From an uncultured Verrucomicrobiota bacterium (GTDB lineage Bacteria > Verrucomicrobiota > Verrucomicrobiia > Limisphaerales > UBA9464): 64,000 nt of DNA. The stretch lies in contig CAIXUG010000058.1 of assembly GCA_903922605.1 (NCBI GenBank), positions 1 through 64,000 on the forward strand. The letters are read 5' to 3'. This document shows positions 32,586 through 41,389 of this stretch, piece after piece; position 1 is the first letter of the stretch, and the number at the start of each line of letters is the position of its first letter. Position numbers and translations under genes: made by a program. The notes below the pieces were generated by a model. The model did no database searches, was not told where the DNA came from, and saw only the letters and a list, made by a program, of their open reading frames with translations.

Positions 32586-33896
32586 TTACAGACACGATGG
32601 AACGAGGAACGGAAAGCGGGAATCGAGTGCGTAGGTGTCTAATTCTCGCGCTGGATCACCATGAAGCGAATCAAGGGCCGCCAGCAGCCTGCCAGCGGCG
32701 CGCGATTGATTATCCAGGCTGGCGACGACATCGCGCCTTTTGCCTTCCTGTGTAACTAATCCTACCGCCTCTGCAAGTTTCGCACTAAGAAATGCGAACC
32801 CAGGTCCAAGTCCGTTTCCAACCGCTTTGGCTCCGGTTTGTTTCACCGCATCCCACACCGCAAGCCCAAGGTAAAGGTGTGCAGAGGTTGCCAGTTTTCG
32901 GGGCGGCTGCAATGCCGCGAAGGGAGCTGTGCCTGTTCGGTTTGCTTGCCAGAACCGCTGACATTCCGGTTCCCATTCCAACCGCGATTCGCGTCGGATC
33001 GCCGTAGCGAAACGGCCCCGCAACACTCCCAAGTCGTCGCATGACGGGATAAGACAGAACGCCTTCCGATTCCTCGCTGCCGGCACAACGCGAATTCGCG
33101 GATCGGGCTGACGGGGTGAAGGGGAAATCTCGCCCGGCCGCCACCAAGGGGCAGTTTTGGAAAGTCGCTTCTGCTCAGCCGGCCGCTCCGAAGCTAGGTC
33201 CGCGCGCGCCGATGAAGTCACTTTTTCGCCTAGCAAAGAATTGAAGCGTTCGCTTAAGCCCCGCTCCAGTGCTTCCACCGGAAGATGGACCATGAAACTG
33301 ACAACGAGATAGGGCGTCGTTTCCTTGAGGGGGAGCGATTGAAACCAGTCTGAATCGACCGCGCCGGATATTGTTAGGGCATCGCCGCGCCAATGAGTTT
33401 TGCCAACAGCGATTCCCAGAGGAGATTTCGGATGCAGCCAGGCCAATCCAAGTGCCATTTCGTGCGCTTCAGGATGTCGCATCCGCTGGCCAACTGGGGC
33501 TGAACCCCTAACCGCCATCCGCTGGGCCGCCGATAGGTCAACCCACGAAATGGTGGGATCTATTCCATGCAAGAGGTAGGTCTGAAGAGTCTCCCCCACG
33601 AGATTGCCAAGGATCGAGTGATAAGCGCGATCCGGGCTAGTGCGGAGGAGGTCAATCAAATCCCGAGCCGCGGGCCTTTCTGTGGACGCTGCGGCACGTT
33701 GCTTCAAACTATTGATGACCCGCTGATGCGCCTCCCAAAGCGCCGGATAGAAATTGGTCCGCCGAAGCAATTCCCACTCGTGGGCACCCGGCGATTGCCA
33801 GTGGTCCTTTGCCCCAGGATGCCACCACCACCACTTCCTTTGCAGCCGGTTCAGGTGATCCGATCCTAGCGGCGGCTTTTTAGGTTTCGTGGGCAT
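32586..33896 (-). CDS. Hypothetical protein
   Basis: A 436-residue protein starting MPTKPKKPPLGSDHLNRLQR, with conserved-looking tryptophan-rich segments (KWWWWHPGAKDHW, ALGLAWLHPKSPLG, APWWRPGEISPSP). No membrane segments or recognised catalytic motifs are seen. It has the coding character of a real gene and lies at the distal end of the island, so it may be cargo specific to the element. I cannot assign a family. Confidence 0.65.
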   Translation of the reverse strand: MPTKPKKPPLGSDHLNRLQRKWWWWHPGAKDHWQSPGAHEWELLRRTNFYPALWEAHQRVINSLKQRAAASTERPAARDLIDLLRTSPDRAYHSILGNLVGETLQTYLLHGIDPTISWVDLSAAQRMAVRGSAPVGQRMRHPEAHEMALGLAWLHPKSPLGIAVGKTHWRGDALTISGAVDSDWFQSLPLKETTPYLVVSFMVHLPVEALERGLSERFNSLLGEKVTSSARADLASERPAEQKRLSKTAPWWRPGEISPSPRQPDPRIRVVPAARNRKAFCLIPSCDDLGVLRGRFATAIRRESRLEWEPECQRFWQANRTGTAPFAALQPPRKLATSAHLYLGLAVWDAVKQTGAKAVGNGLGPGFAFLSAKLAEAVGLVTQEGKRRDVVASLDNQSRAAGRLLAALDSLHGDPARELDTYALDSRFPFLVPSCL

Positions 33897-34504
33897 GTTT
33901 CCCTTTGCCTGAGCGTGATAGGGCTTAATGAGATTTCGCCGATTCGGCAGAGATTAGCGCAAAGGTGCGCGTTGTCAGCATGAAGGAGCGCGGGCGCGAC
34001 ACTCCAAGGAGACCGGCCAACAAGGGGAATCTTGCGCCGAAGATTGCCCCGGCCATGCTCTCCACCGGCGGGGCACGAGCGAAGTCTTTGTCGCGTTTGG
34101 GGACAATTAGGGACAGCGACCCTTCGCAAAGGTGCGTTTTCCTGCGCAGAAGCTGGAGCGGGCTGAAAATCGAGAGGCGCAGCAAAGGCCCGTCAACACG
34201 CAACGAAACGAAGAAATGCGTAAAAAAGCGCGAGCGGCTTTGTGGCTTCTATCCCCGCCATCCGCACCAAAAGATCATCCCGCAAGCCGCAAATGGGCTG
34301 GCGCTCACAGCGACCGCTTGTCCCATCGGGGCTTTTCTGTTCTCGTCCGCCTGTATGCAAAACCTCGGCTTCCATCCGCCTGTTTCAAGGGCCGCCTGGC
34401 GTCGCCCTGAGGCAGGGGTCGGGCGGCGGCACCAGCGTCCTGATCCCCCAGGCGCAGGCCCTAGTTCATCCGCACAGTTCCCTTCCTCATTCCCATTTCT
34501 TTCC
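33897..34504. other. Intergenic stretch containing the island's right end
   Basis: I find no convincing gene in these 608 bp. The first 350 bp are island sequence with lower GC. At 34251-34269 lies the att repeat. The rest is native sequence that would originally have followed tRNA-Leu. A proline/alanine-rich open frame runs in from 33965 to join the NlpC gene, but its N-terminal extension lacks signal or domain features. Confidence 0.6.
34251..34269 (+). repeat. attR-type direct repeat of tRNA-Leu 3' end
   Basis: Identical to 19712-19730 (ATCCCCGCCATCCGCACCA), including the CCA. No tRNA body precedes it, as expected for the distal junction of an element integrated at the tRNA 3' end. Confidence 0.85.
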
Positions 34505-35071
34505 ATGAAAATGATCTCATCCCGAGTGGCGGTCGGCCTCCTCAGCATCGGACTGCTCGCCGTTGGCTGCACGTTCTCCCACGAAAACACCAGCACCGGC
34601 CTGCCCTACTGGCCGCCCAGCATCCCGAACTACTCCAGCCAGTCGGTCCTGACCTGGGGCCAGCCCGCCGCTTCCGGTTACAGCGTCAATCCCACCGTGC
34701 CGCAGGCTGCGGCGTGGCGGGATGCCGCCTCCCGCTGGGTCGGCACCCCCTATCGCGAGGGTGGGCATGACCGGCGGGGCATTGACTGCTCCGGCTTCAG
34801 CGACGCGCTTTATCGCGAGGTGGCCGGTCGCGGTCTGCCGCGCTCCGCCCGGGAACAGTCGCTTGCCGGCCGCCCGGTCGAGCTCAACGACGTCCAGCCC
34901 GGCGACCTGCTCTTTTTTCAGACCACGGGTGAACCGATTTCCCACGTGGCTGTGAGTGTGGGCGGCAGCGACTTTGCCCATGCCAGCACCTCCAAGGGCG
35001 TGATGTTTTCGTCGCTGACGGATCCCTATTGGGCCCAGAACTTCATCGGTGCCCGCCGCATGACTCCTTGA
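34505..35071 (+). CDS. NlpC/P60 family cell-wall peptidase lipoprotein
   Basis: A 188-residue predicted peptidoglycan endopeptidase. A lipobox ends at Cys22 (LLAVGC). The NlpC/P60 domain spans about 68-185, with catalytic Cys95 in GIDCSGF, His147 in ISHVAV and a third polar residue His159 in FAHASTSKG. DVQPGDLLFF is the usual family block. I chose the ATG at 34505 because it places the lipobox at the right distance; the frame is open far upstream without signal features. It probably acts on the periplasmic face of the outer membrane. Confidence 0.93.
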   Translation: MKMISSRVAVGLLSIGLLAVGCTFSHENTSTGLPYWPPSIPNYSSQSVLTWGQPAASGYSVNPTVPQAAAWRDAASRWVGTPYREGGHDRRGIDCSGFSDALYREVAGRGLPRSAREQSLAGRPVELNDVQPGDLLFFQTTGEPISHVAVSVGGSDFAHASTSKGVMFSSLTDPYWAQNFIGARRMTP

Positions 35072-35113
35072 GCCGCCGGCCCGCTCGCGTCACGCCCCTG
35101 TTCCCGCAGTGGC

Positions 35114-35833
35114 GTGAAAGTGCAGTGGGCCAAACCTCCATCGTCCGAAGCGGCTTTCCCTGCTGTGCCTGCCCCTGCTCCCAGACGGTTCCTGTTTCAC
35201 ACGATTGTGGCCGTGCTGGGCACGCTGAGCATGGGCTTCCAACTGCTCGCGTCGCGCCTGCTCGCGCCCCATTTCGGCACCTCCATCATCGTCTGGGCCT
35301 GGCTCATCTCGACGTTCCTGGCCGCCTTCAGCCTCGGCTCCATGCTGGGCGGCTGGATCTGCAATGCCGCTCCCCACGTCCGGCAGCGGCTCCAGGTCGT
35401 GACCGCCGCCGCCGGCGTCGTCTCGCTGGCGGTGACGGCCCTGTTCGGACGCGTGCTGCTGGATCGCATCGAGGTGGCGTTCCTGCCGGTGGAAGCCGGC
35501 GACCTCCAGGAAGTCGGCGGCATGAGCCGGGCGCTGTTCGTGTCGTGTCTCTGCCTCTTTTTCGTGCCCGTCACGGCGCTGTCCTCCTTCAGCCCGCAAT
35601 GTGTCCAATATCTGGCGGCGCACGGCACGGCTCCCGGAGCGGCCTCCGGCGTGGTCTATGGGATCAGCACCCTGGGCAACATCGCCGGCGTCATGCTCAC
35701 CGCATTTGTGCTGATTCCCAATGAGCACCTCGGGCTGGCGCGGCTCCTGTTGCTCTGGCTGGTGGTGGCGGGCGTGAGCCTTTCCGGACTGATCCTGCTA
35801 CTGCGCGCACCAAACGGGAGAACCGCCTCGTGA
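35114..35833 (+). CDS. Membrane domain of fused-type spermidine synthase-like system
   Basis: A 239-residue integral membrane protein with about six helices, beginning after a short cytoplasmic tail (RRFLFHTIVAVLGTLSMGFQLLASRLLAPHFG). The segment MGFQLLASRLLAPHFGTSI and GVVYGISTLGNIAGVMLTAFVLIP are characteristic of the transporter-like half of fused MFS/spermidine-synthase proteins. The start is GTG at 35114. It overlaps the next gene by GTGA. The two genes together match one fused protein, here split in two. Confidence 0.88.
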   Translation: MKVQWAKPPSSEAAFPAVPAPAPRRFLFHTIVAVLGTLSMGFQLLASRLLAPHFGTSIIVWAWLISTFLAAFSLGSMLGGWICNAAPHVRQRLQVVTAAAGVVSLAVTALFGRVLLDRIEVAFLPVEAGDLQEVGGMSRALFVSCLCLFFVPVTALSSFSPQCVQYLAAHGTAPGAASGVVYGISTLGNIAGVMLTAFVLIPNEHLGLARLLLLWLVVAGVSLSGLILLLRAPNGRTAS

Positions 35834-36771
35834 AACTCGCCTGCTTCGTCCTCCTATCCGTCCTCTTCGGATCATGCCTGGCGGCCGAAACGGCCCCGCC
35901 CGCAACCGCGCCGCGAAAGGGCAGCTACACCGAGACGTACGACACGCTTTATAACAGCCTCACGGTCCAGCGCGAGGGCAGCATCGTGGAACTGCGTGCC
36001 CGCTCGCGCCGGGGTGAGTTTCTGGAGTCCGCCGTGGACCTCGACGATCCGCTCCGGCTCATCGTGCCTTACTCACGCTCGGTATTTGCCGCCGAATTTT
36101 TCCTGCCCAACCCGAAGCGCGTGCTCATGATCGGCCTGGGTGGCGCGGGCATTCACCGACTGTTCGTCGCCGCCCATCCCGAGGCGCTGATCCAGAGCGT
36201 GGAGCTGGATGCAAAAGTCTTCGAGCTGTGCCGTACCCGGCTCGGCTTCCAGCCCACCACCAACACACCCGTCGCCGTGATGGATGGCCGCATGTTCATC
36301 AAGCGCAACCGGGAGCAGTGGGACTGGCTCATTCTCGACGCCTTCCGGGGCGGCTACGTGTCGCCGCACCTGAAAACCGCGGAGTTTTACCGCGAATGCG
36401 CCGCGCGGCTCAGCGAGCGCGGTGTGTTTGTCAGCAACCTGCATGAGACGACCGCCCTGTATTATTCCGATTTAAAAACCATCACCTCGGTGTTCCCTCA
36501 GGTGGTGCTCTTTCATGTGCCGGGCACCGGCAACGTCGTCGCCTTCGCCGTGAACTACCGGACGCCCGTGATCTCCGATGACAGCACCTGGTCGGCGGAT
36601 GCGGAAGTGGCCAAACCCTTCGCTGGCCGGCTGAATTTTTCGCTGATCCGCAATGGCATCCGCCCGCTCCCCACCAAGGAAATCGCAACCGCAAAAGTGC
36701 TCACGGACGACTTCGCCCCCGTCGAATTCCTCAACTCCGTGCGGACGAACAACGCGGCGAAGGACCGGTGA
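35830..36771 (+). CDS. Spermidine synthase-like protein with N-terminal signal sequence
   Basis: A 313-residue SpeE-fold protein. The nucleotide-binding block VLMIGLGGAGIHR (about 98-110), SVELDAKVFELC and LILDAFRGGYVSPHLKT are visible. A signal-like sequence at the N-terminus (LACFVLLSVLFGSCLAAE) is unusual for a soluble aminopropyltransferase and suggests periplasmic location. It is start-coupled (GTGA) to the membrane gene. It may modify an exported substrate rather than make spermidine; the reaction is not known. Confidence 0.85.
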   Translation: MKLACFVLLSVLFGSCLAAETAPPATAPRKGSYTETYDTLYNSLTVQREGSIVELRARSRRGEFLESAVDLDDPLRLIVPYSRSVFAAEFFLPNPKRVLMIGLGGAGIHRLFVAAHPEALIQSVELDAKVFELCRTRLGFQPTTNTPVAVMDGRMFIKRNREQWDWLILDAFRGGYVSPHLKTAEFYRECAARLSERGVFVSNLHETTALYYSDLKTITSVFPQVVLFHVPGTGNVVAFAVNYRTPVISDDSTWSADAEVAKPFAGRLNFSLIRNGIRPLPTKEIATAKVLTDDFAPVEFLNSVRTNNAAKDR

Positions 36772-36953
36772 TATATTGGGTGCCCTTTCAGAAAAGGGCT
36801 GTAGCAGACGACGTGACGAGGCTGAATTTTCTCCGGCAATTCTGGGCTTCCTCACGTCAGCCCCACCGTGCAGGGGTTTTGATAGAGCTGATGACCGTTC
36901 CAAGATTGACAGTTGTATGCACGGGCTTGGACGATTGCCCCAGTCATATCACC

Positions 36954-39900
36954 ATGAGGTCCTTACCCGCTGTTATCCGGCTGCTGAGCCTGCTGCTGTC
37001 CCTCGGCTGTATCCAAGCCTCGGATTTTATCGATCCCACCTTCCGGGCGGGAGTTTCCCCGATCACGCGCGGTCCCGATGGGCCGGTGTATGCCATGGCC
37101 CAGTTTCCCGAGGGCCGCATCGTCATTGCGGGCGACTTCGCCCGGGTCAATGGCCTGCGACACCACGCCATTGCCCGGCTGCTGGTCGATGGTTCATTGG
37201 ACACGACCTTTGATGCCGGCCAGGGCCCCGACAATGACATCACGTCCGTTGTGGCCTTGGCGGATGGCAGCGTGCTCGTGGGCGGTCGTTTCGGGAGCTG
37301 GGGCAACGAGCTGGCAGGTGACCATCTGGTGCGGCTGAAACCCGATGGCTCCCTGGACCATGACTTCGCCGCCACAGCAGCCTGGGATGGCGAAGTGGTC
37401 CAGCTCGTCCAACGACCGAATAGCACCATCACCGTGCTCGAAAGCCGCCCCTCCGACACCACCTCACGCTCCCTGCTTGAACGCCGCCGGGCTGACGGCA
37501 CACTGGACGACCAGTTCGCCCCGGCCTTGCCCGAGAATGCCGCGTTGAATGCCCTGTGCCTCATGCCCGATGGCGGCCTCCTCGTGGTGGGCCGTTTCAC
37601 CGAATTCGACGGGCTCGCCGCCACGAACGTCGTGCGCCTGAAACCCGATGACTCGGTGGACGGCGCCTTTGCAGTGCCCGCTGCCGCCGGGGCGGGCGAA
37701 CTTTTTTCTCTCGCCCTGGCGAATGATGGACGTGTTGCCATCGGTGGCAGCATTACCAACCAGAATCCGCGGGCCTTCTTGACCGTGTTGCAGCCGGACG
37801 GTCAGCCAGACCCTCAGTTCGAATCAGCCTCTGGCGTTGTTTACGATCCGGTCACCAAGTTGTCCTTTGACAAAGCGGGCATCCTGCTCGCCGCAGACCG
37901 AACATTTGTTTCGTCGGGGTTTTCGTTCTTCTATCGTTTTTCGTTGCAGGGTACTGCGCTGGGCACCCTCTCGTTTACCTCGGCCGACGGAAATGCCTCT
38001 CCCCTCGCCCTGCTGGACGGCAATGTTCTGTGGGCCACGGATGGAGTCTATGGCTCCTCCAGTTGGCTGCTACGAACCTTGCCCGATGGGACCACCGATC
38101 CCGCCTTCATTTCGGCGGCTCCTCCCGCCGATGGATTTCCCCGGGCCATCCTCAATCTGGCAGCGCTGCCGGGAGGGGATGTCTTTGCCGATGGCACCTC
38201 GGTTTCCGGAATCTCCAATGGTCGGTTTTTCACCGCCGAGACGCTGGTTCATCTGGATTCCGACGGCTCCACGAATCCGGCATCAAACGCCCAGATTTCA
38301 GCCTGGTCGGGCACTGAAAGGATAAACCGCCTCCTCCCCGCCGGTGGACAGAAACTGTATCTGGCCGGTGGCTTCTACGCCGTCAACGGGAATGCCAATT
38401 TCCCCTTTCTGGCGCGATTAAACGGGGACGGCTCGTTGGACCAGTCCTTTCACCCCGGTTTGCCCCTCTTCTTCTCGGGCGGTTTCAGCCAGTCCCTCGC
38501 CACCATTGATCTGCTGGACGACGGCCGCCTCTATGTTGGCGGTCATTACGCCGTCTCGTCGGGGAACAATGTGCTGCTCAACCGCCTCCTGCCGGACGGT
38601 TCATCCGATCCGACGTTCATCCCACTGCCGGCCACGCACGGGATTCTCGACGAGGCCGTCTCAGTCGATCGCCTCGTGTCGTTGACACCGGATCGTGTCC
38701 TGTTCTGGGGGCACTTGGAAATATCGGGCGGGACCACCGAACTATACTCGTACACCGCCGCCGGCCAGAAAAGTCCCGGCCCCGTTGTGCTGGGCCCGTC
38801 GGGCCTTGCGGACTCCAGCGCCTCAATCTCCCAGATGCTCCGCCTGGCCGACGGGCGCGTGCTCCTGGCCGGCGCTTTCAGCGGCATCGGCGGCGTCTCT
38901 CGTACCAATCTCGCGATTCTCACTCCGGACCTCGCGGTGGACCCGGGTTTCGATGTGGGCACCGGGCCCAATTCAGGAATTTCAACCGCCATTCAGCTCA
39001 CCGACGGCCGCATCCTCGTCGCTGGCGCCTTCACCCAATGGAACCGCAAAGAACACCGACGGCTCGTGCTCCTGCAGCCGGATGGCCGGTTGGATGAAAC
39101 CTTCGATGCCGGCACCGGACCGGATGACGTGCCTTTCGAGCTAGTCGAGCAACCGGATGGTAGCGTCCTCATCGCAGGACGTTTTACCAATCTCGATGGT
39201 CGCGGTCCGGCCCGGCTTGCCCGGCTGGTGATCTCATCGTCGGTCCCGCCGGTCCCGGCCCATCTTACGCTCCAGCCCCTCACCACGGTCAGCACCAATC
39301 TGACCGTTCCCGTGGTGCTGAGGGCCGCCGCCCAAGGCACCCCGCCCCTGCACTATCAATGGTTTCGCGACGGCGTTGCGTTGACCGAAGGCAGCGGATA
39401 TTCGGGTGTCAGCACCCCCCAGCTTTTGATTCAGGGGACCAATCTCATCGTCCCGGCCAGCTATCAGATGAAGGCGGCCAACGACTCCGGCCGCGAGCTT
39501 AGCGCCGCCGCCGTGGCCGGCTTCGCGTCGGGCACGATGGATTTTAGTTTCACCACCAATGCCACCGGGGCGCTTCGCGTCCATGGTAACCAGGCCACCT
39601 TTGTCACCGGCCTTACCGCCGATCGCGGACCCGATGGCCGCGCCCGGCGCGTGCTCATCACCGGCACTTTCACCACCTACGAACAGTTCTCTACCCCCGG
39701 GCTGGCGATGGTCCACCCCGATGGCAGCTTTGACCCGCAGTGGACACCCCCGCCCGGGGTGAGCGGTGCGGACACCCTGGCGGCGGCCTTCCTGCCGGAC
39801 GGACGGCTCATTCTGGCCGGCAAGTTCGGCCGGTCTCGCGGCGCCCCGCGCGACGTCGTGTTGCGGTTGAATGCGGACGGCACGCTCGACAACACCTTCG

Positions 39901-41219
39901 ACCCGGGCGACGCGCTTGCCGTCAAACCGCCCAAGAATTTCGCCATGCTATCCTCCGCCAGCGCCCTGGCCCTGGATGGCGATGGCCTTTTCGTGGCGAG
40001 CCCGTTCGGCATTTTCCGGCGGCTCAACCAGGACGGGACCACCGACGCCAGTTTTCAGACCACCAACCTCACCTGTCTGGGGACCCTGTCCGCCCTGGCC
40101 GTGGACACCTCGGACACCGGCGGCCTACTGGTGGGCGGAACCCCCTTTGCCGCCATGCAGACGCGGGGCTCTAAAACCGTCTACCAGGGAGTCGCCCGCT
40201 TTTTGCGCAATGGCCTGTTGGACACGAACTACAACGCCCATCCCAAAAATCCCGCATCCGGCGCTTATGGCAGCACCGGCACCCTCCTGCCGACGGCAGA
40301 CGGCGGCGCCTTCGTCGCCGGCGATTTCACCCAGTTTAACGGTGCTCCCGGCCCCGTCACACATCTGGACGCGCTCGGAGAGGCCGACACCAATTTTGTG
40401 GCCCACCTCCCCGGGAATGGGCTCCAGCCCTATGCCGGCCGAAAACTGCTGGGCATGACACCCCTCCCCGAGGGCAATTTCCTGATGAACTACCAACCCC
40501 AGACCGGGCTGACCGACTCCATCCTCCGGATGCAACCGGACGGCACCCTGATCCCGAACTCCCATGGTCCGGTCGAGGACTGCCGCCTCAGTGGTCCCGT
40601 GCTTCAGCTCGGCGACGGCAGTTATCTCGTCCCCATCTCGTTCCGAAGCCCGGTCCCGGGCCAGTCAGGCTTCACGATGGGCCGATTTTTTCTCACACCT
40701 CTGGCCCGGCTTCCAGCCACCAACCTCCCGCCCGCGATTCTGCAGGCTCCGTCGGATGTAACTCTGACCAATCGCCCGGCCTACCGCGAACCGCTCGTGC
40801 TCTCGGCGGTGGTCCAGGCCGGCGGCAGCCCACAGGTCCAATGGCACCGGGATGGAGTCCTGCTCCCCGACCAGACCAATGCCACACTGATCATTACCGA
40901 TCCTACGCCGGAAGATTCCGGGCGCTACCGGCTGGACGTGAGCAACTCAGCCGGGTCCGTATTCGCCGAGGCGGACGTGGTCATCCGCGTCGCAGTGTCG
41001 TCGGTGCCGCCCCTCAGTGTAGAACGCCGCATGGACGACCCGCAACACGTTCACCTGCATTTCAGCCCGCAGCCCGCCACCCAGTACCGGCTCGAAAGCA
41101 CCGCCGATCTGAACACATGGCAGACGGTTACCGATCCGGCCGTGCGCGTTTCGGACTCGGAATTTGCGCCGGCCCTTTCGGACGGGGCCGTCTTCTTCCG
41201 TCTGGTGCCGGAGCCTTGA
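36954..41219 (+). CDS. Delta-60 repeat secreted protein with Ig-like domains
   Basis: A 1421-residue exported protein. A signal sequence (VIRLLSLLLSLGCIQAS) is followed by two blocks of delta-60 (DUF5122) repeats, each about 50-60 residues with the theme DGSLD-TFDAG-GPD--I-VVALADGSVLVGG-F. More than a dozen copies are seen, predicted to form beta-propellers. An Ig-like domain separates the blocks (HYQWFRDGVALTEGS) and another lies near the C-terminus (VQWHRDGVLLPDQT ... EDSGRYRLDVSNSAG). The final 60 residues resemble a fibronectin-like tail. The ATG at 36954 gives the correct signal. Likely cell-surface; ligand unknown. Confidence 0.9.
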   Translation: MRSLPAVIRLLSLLLSLGCIQASDFIDPTFRAGVSPITRGPDGPVYAMAQFPEGRIVIAGDFARVNGLRHHAIARLLVDGSLDTTFDAGQGPDNDITSVVALADGSVLVGGRFGSWGNELAGDHLVRLKPDGSLDHDFAATAAWDGEVVQLVQRPNSTITVLESRPSDTTSRSLLERRRADGTLDDQFAPALPENAALNALCLMPDGGLLVVGRFTEFDGLAATNVVRLKPDDSVDGAFAVPAAAGAGELFSLALANDGRVAIGGSITNQNPRAFLTVLQPDGQPDPQFESASGVVYDPVTKLSFDKAGILLAADRTFVSSGFSFFYRFSLQGTALGTLSFTSADGNASPLALLDGNVLWATDGVYGSSSWLLRTLPDGTTDPAFISAAPPADGFPRAILNLAALPGGDVFADGTSVSGISNGRFFTAETLVHLDSDGSTNPASNAQISAWSGTERINRLLPAGGQKLYLAGGFYAVNGNANFPFLARLNGDGSLDQSFHPGLPLFFSGGFSQSLATIDLLDDGRLYVGGHYAVSSGNNVLLNRLLPDGSSDPTFIPLPATHGILDEAVSVDRLVSLTPDRVLFWGHLEISGGTTELYSYTAAGQKSPGPVVLGPSGLADSSASISQMLRLADGRVLLAGAFSGIGGVSRTNLAILTPDLAVDPGFDVGTGPNSGISTAIQLTDGRILVAGAFTQWNRKEHRRLVLLQPDGRLDETFDAGTGPDDVPFELVEQPDGSVLIAGRFTNLDGRGPARLARLVISSSVPPVPAHLTLQPLTTVSTNLTVPVVLRAAAQGTPPLHYQWFRDGVALTEGSGYSGVSTPQLLIQGTNLIVPASYQMKAANDSGRELSAAAVAGFASGTMDFSFTTNATGALRVHGNQATFVTGLTADRGPDGRARRVLITGTFTTYEQFSTPGLAMVHPDGSFDPQWTPPPGVSGADTLAAAFLPDGRLILAGKFGRSRGAPRDVVLRLNADGTLDNTFDPGDALAVKPPKNFAMLSSASALALDGDGLFVASPFGIFRRLNQDGTTDASFQTTNLTCLGTLSALAVDTSDTGGLLVGGTPFAAMQTRGSKTVYQGVARFLRNGLLDTNYNAHPKNPASGAYGSTGTLLPTADGGAFVAGDFTQFNGAPGPVTHLDALGEADTNFVAHLPGNGLQPYAGRKLLGMTPLPEGNFLMNYQPQTGLTDSILRMQPDGTLIPNSHGPVEDCRLSGPVLQLGDGSYLVPISFRSPVPGQSGFTMGRFFLTPLARLPATNLPPAILQAPSDVTLTNRPAYREPLVLSAVVQAGGSPQVQWHRDGVLLPDQTNATLIITDPTPEDSGRYRLDVSNSAGSVFAEADVVIRVAVSSVPPLSVERRMDDPQHVHLHFSPQPATQYRLESTADLNTWQTVTDPAVRVSDSEFAPALSDGAVFFRLVPEP

Positions 41220-41307
41220 AGTAATGGAGCGCAGGTCTCCGACCCGGCGCGGCGGGTTAACCAGCACCTACCTGAGGCGTCGGAGATTGGCAGCCATCAT
41301 AAAAGCA

Positions 41308-41338
41308 ATGAAGCCCGCGCTTTTCAGGCGCGGGCTTC
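41308..41338 (-). terminator. Rho-independent terminator for aminotransferase gene
   Basis: An 11-bp stem (GAAGCCCGCGC/GCGCGGGCTTC) is followed on the minus strand by ATTGCTTTTATG. It lies 52 bp after the aminotransferase stop. Confidence 0.75.
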
Positions 41339-41389
41339 AGCGTTTGCAGGAGAATCGGTCCCGAAGACGGACAGCGTCCCCGTCCTTCC

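Larger units (their letters stand above)
19712..34269. mobile_element. Integrative genomic island in tRNA-Leu carrying an NRPS
   Basis: A 14.5-kb segment bounded by identical 19-bp direct repeats of the tRNA-Leu 3' end, with a tyrosine integrase 64 bp inside the tRNA end. It contains an NRPS and its phosphopantetheinyl transferase, HTH and XRE regulators, and several broken genes. The broken genes are an IS3 transposase piece, an xseA fragment, a SRAP fragment and a VirE/BT4734-like primase fragment. Replication or conjugation genes are missing or decayed, so the element may depend on other factors for transfer. The primase fragment hints at phage- or plasmid-like ancestry. Confidence 0.85.

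Noticed and set aside
33965-34504. N-terminal extension of the NlpC/P60 gene
   Set aside because: Would cross the island junction and bury the lipobox far inside the protein; the ATG at 34505 gives a proper lipoprotein signal.
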